DNA of 64,000 nt from NCBI GenBank assembly GCA_013214025.1, contig JABSRN010000008.1:62001-126000 (forward strand), written 5' to 3'. Each line of letters begins with the position of its first letter. Positions within the stretch are counted from its first letter, which is position 1. The stretch comes from Polyangiaceae bacterium. GTDB taxonomy: Bacteria > Myxococcota_A > Polyangia > Polyangiales > Polyangiaceae. The notes under the pieces were generated by a model that worked only from the letters and a program-made list of their open reading frames with translations, had not been told where the DNA came from and ran no database searches. The translations under genes were made by a program, and so were the position numbers. Positions 61,822 to 64,000 of this stretch are shown piece by piece.

Positions 61822-62831
61822 ATGAAACGTCAGCACAAGGTGGCCTACCCGTGGCTGGTATCCGTGGAGACGACCAACCACTGCAGCGCCAACTGCGTGT
61901 TTTGCCCGAATAGCGCGCTCGCCCGAGACAAGGGGTCGATGAGCCAAGAACTTTTCGAGAAGATCATTGAGGACTGTCGCGAATTTCCCCCGGAGGCGAT
62001 TGAGCCCTTCTTGCTGGGGACCCATTTTTGGCTCCGAAGATCATCTCGCGCCTGTGGCACATCCGTGAACGGCTGCCGGACACCAAGCTGCGCCTGTACA
62101 CCAACGGTCACGGCATGACGCCGAAGCGCATCGACGAGATGAAGGGCCTCGGAATGGATCACTTGTACGTGAGCGTGAACACCCTGGTGCCGGAGAAGTG
62201 CAAAGATGTGAGGGGGATCCCCCTGAAACGCACTTTCGAAAATTTGGAGTACCTCACCGAGGGCAACGGTAAAGATAGCGTCGCTAAGAACGTGACGTTT
62301 CGTATGACGCGGCTCGCGGACACCACGGTCCAGGAACAAAAAGACTTTCAATCCTATTGCCGCGAGCATGGCGTGCGCTGCTTCTTTGTCGGGCTCTTCA
62401 ACTACAAGGGGGACGTCAACAGTCCCTTGCCGGTGCCCAGCTACGGATACGAACACATTGGCCATCTCAACATTCTGGCAGCCGGCCGTGTCACTCTGTG
62501 CTGTATGGATCAGCATGGGGAGTACGGTTGGGGTGACGCGAACGAGATGTCCGTATTGGAACTCTACAATCACCCCAAGGCGAGGCAGTACCGCGAGCTG
62601 CATCGCACCGGGCGGCGTAAGGAAATCGAACCCTGCGGCACCTGCAATCTCTTCTGCCCCTGCTTCAAAGAACTCTCGCCGGCACAAAAGGTCAAGACCG
62701 GCGCTGAGTACCTGAGCTGCCTAGCCAAGTATCGTCCGACTGGCGTACGTCCGCCCCCCCCCCACCTGACTGGTGGCGGGACGCTGATCCAGCTCAAGAC
62801 CAACGGTTCGTCAGTCGAGATCGCGAAATAG
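61822..62831 (+). CDS. Radical SAM/SPASM enzyme, frameshifted in a G run
   Basis: Two frames make one protein. The first (61822-62018) has the radical SAM cysteines C21, C25 and C28 (NHCSANCVFCPN); the second, from about 62018 to 62831, contains RLYTNG, SVNTLVPEK and a C-terminal SPASM-like cysteine group (LCCMD, PCGTCNLFCPC). At 62016-62019 the sequence has four Gs; a fifth would join the frames to read LLGDPFLAPKII, the G-x-P pattern normal here. A one-base deletion or a sequencing error is therefore likely. SPASM enzymes modify peptides, sugars or other small molecules. With the glycosyltransferase just downstream, a cell-surface or secondary-metabolite role is possible. Confidence 0.8.
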
Positions 62832-62882
62832 GGCCGCTCAAAATTCTGCAGGCGCGTATCCCAAGGTACTAACAGGCCCGCT

Positions 62883-64000
62883 GTGCCGCATATCGTGGTC
62901 GATGCCCGCTCCGTGCATGGGGGCAAGAGCGGCATCGGAAACTACGTGCACGCCCTGGTGCGGCATTTGGTGCCCATTGCGAAGGACTACCGCTTCACTT
63001 TGCTGCGGCACCCGAGCCGCCAATCTCCCATCGTGTCTCACGAGCTAGTGAGGGAGCTGACCGTCGCGGGCGATAATAAATCAGTTCGCACCGTCTTCTT
63101 AGCGGGTCGGCACTGCCCGCGGGATGCGGATCTCTTTGATGGGCCGGCGGACATTGTACCTCTGGGCCTGCCTTGTCCTTTTGTCGTCACTCTGCATGAC
63201 ATGATGTGGGTGGAAGCACCCCAATTGGCATCGTCTTTTTTGCCGACTCGGATCGCCAACGGCCTCTGGTACCGGAGCAATTTTCGTCGCACGAGCCGCA
63301 CAGCTCGGCGAATTATTGCGATCTCCCAGGCGACCTCGGACGCTATTGGTCGAGTCTTTCCTCAGGATCATCACAAGGTACGTGTCGTGCACCACGGCAT
63401 ATCCCGCGACGATTACAACGCGGAAGTTTCCGGTCCTCGGGAGCGCTTGAACGATTTGGTTTCCGCCGGCGTTCGCTTCTCGCTGATCGTTGGCCAGGGT
63501 TCGCCCTACAAGAATCATCCGGGCATACTCCGGGCGTTCCTGGAGGCCACCGCCGACGATCCGATGCACAAGCTAGTGATCGTCCGGCGGTTCTCCCGGA
63601 TCGATAGGGAAATGAACGCATTGCTGGCGGCTGAGGCGGTTCGCCGGAAGATCATCTTACTCAGTTTTGTACCGGACGAACAATTACTCGCGCTGTACTG
63701 CCACGCGAGCATACTGCTCTTCGCCTCCCACTACGAGGGGTTCGGTTTGCCGGCCCTGGAGGCAATGCGTCTCGGTACGCCAGTCTTGGCTTCTACCTAC
63801 CCGGCAGTGACGGAAATAATCGGTGACGGCGCTCTGCATGGGGTTTCCACGGAGCAGGCCGACATCGTTCGGCAGATCCGTCGGCTGGACTCGGATACGG
63901 CGTTGCGTAGCCAGCTGATTGAGCGCGGCAAGCAGCGTTGCGAGCAGTTCCGTTGGGAAAACGCTGCGCAACAGACGCTGGCTGTGTATCGCGAAGCTCC
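62883..64000 (+). CDS. Glycosyltransferase family 4-like, N-terminal part (runs off window)
   Basis: 372 codons from a GTG at 62883 to the window edge with no stop. The protein has a GT-B fold: N-terminal Rossmann-like domain (IVVDARSVHGGKSGIGNYV, TLHDMMWVEAP, IIAISQATSDA) and C-terminal nucleotide-sugar-binding domain with VGQGSPYKNHPG and the GT4 acceptor-donor motif SHYEGFGLPALEAMRLGTPV near 285-304 (E-x7-E pattern). Such enzymes build polysaccharides, O-antigen or glycolipids in the cytoplasm. It is 52 bases after the radical SAM gene. The C-terminus is outside the window but only a short piece can be missing. Confidence 0.9.
   Translation, partial: MPHIVVDARSVHGGKSGIGNYVHALVRHLVPIAKDYRFTLLRHPSRQSPIVSHELVRELTVAGDNKSVRTVFLAGRHCPRDADLFDGPADIVPLGLPCPFVVTLHDMMWVEAPQLASSFLPTRIANGLWYRSNFRRTSRTARRIIAISQATSDAIGRVFPQDHHKVRVVHHGISRDDYNAEVSGPRERLNDLVSAGVRFSLIVGQGSPYKNHPGILRAFLEATADDPMHKLVIVRRFSRIDREMNALLAAEAVRRKIILLSFVPDEQLLALYCHASILLFASHYEGFGLPALEAMRLGTPVLASTYPAVTEIIGDGALHGVSTEQADIVRQIRRLDSDTALRSQLIERGKQRCEQFRWENAAQQTLAVYREA

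Noticed and set aside
1-64000. CRISPR array, prophage, insertion sequence or toxin-antitoxin locus
   Set aside because: No spaced direct repeats, transposase, integrase or toxin family was recognised in the window. The short repeats seen are tandem or inverted and local.

Overview
The window is a GC-rich bacterial chromosome segment. It most resembles Myxococcota (the former Deltaproteobacteria myxobacterial lineages). Pointers to this are a secreted metalloprotease with DUF4215-type Cys-rich repeats and a MYXO-CTERM-like tail (42181-44211), a DUF4388/J-domain fusion (31112-31867), a soluble Ser/Thr kinase with the HRDV-x-P-x-N loop common in myxobacteria (60482-61573), and many exported proteins with no clear family. 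No rRNA, tRNA, CRISPR array, transposase or phage gene was seen. Assignment below phylum is not possible from the sequence alone.

Layout. 1-6784: 3' end of aceE, a mutY-mutT pair on the minus strand, a large Na+/H+ antiporter with a cyclic-nucleotide-binding domain, and an unrecognised repeat protein. 7234-17864: one long co-directional run, nuoABCDGHI (no nuoEF, no nuoJKLMN) followed tightly by gatB, mtnA and lipA. NuoH carries a large membrane insertion and is the most unusual protein in the window. 18041-22655: a TerB-like protein and a three-gene 2-oxo acid dehydrogenase (E1alpha, E1beta, E2) that looks branched-chain specific; the upstream LipA would make its lipoyl cofactor. 22918-28248: prs, rplY, pth, rpsF, rpsR, rplI and dnaB, with a consensus DnaA box just before dnaB.

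28310-41610: obgE, a DAG-kinase-like protein, a DUF4388/J protein, a HAD phosphatase and a chlorite-dismutase-like protein, the hisZ-purA pair, envelope proteins (tandem PH-like membrane protein, OmpA-like lipoprotein with a coiled-coil partner), a dCMP deaminase and ddl. 41786-52390: accessory and exported functions (lipoprotein, metalloprotease, aldehyde dehydrogenase, PQQ-type sugar dehydrogenase, CrtC/AttH-like lipocalin protein), a decayed GGDEF gene and a CheC-like gene with an in-frame stop, then a D-2-hydroxyacid dehydrogenase and an adenosine-kinase-like PfkB protein.

52734-60285: a STAS-like protein, an extended SDR, an inositol-phosphate-cytidylyltransferase-like enzyme, and an acyl-CoA gene group (CoA transferase, MFE-2-like SDR, fused thiolase-like/OB-fold protein without the usual Cys, acyl-CoA dehydrogenase) that together suggest breakdown of an unusual acyl or side-chain substrate. 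60482-64000: a kinase, a frameshifted radical SAM/SPASM enzyme and a GT4 glycosyltransferase running off the right edge, perhaps the start of a polysaccharide locus.

Gene boundaries were set by reading frames, start codons, ribosome-binding sites and family resemblance recalled from memory. No database search was run.
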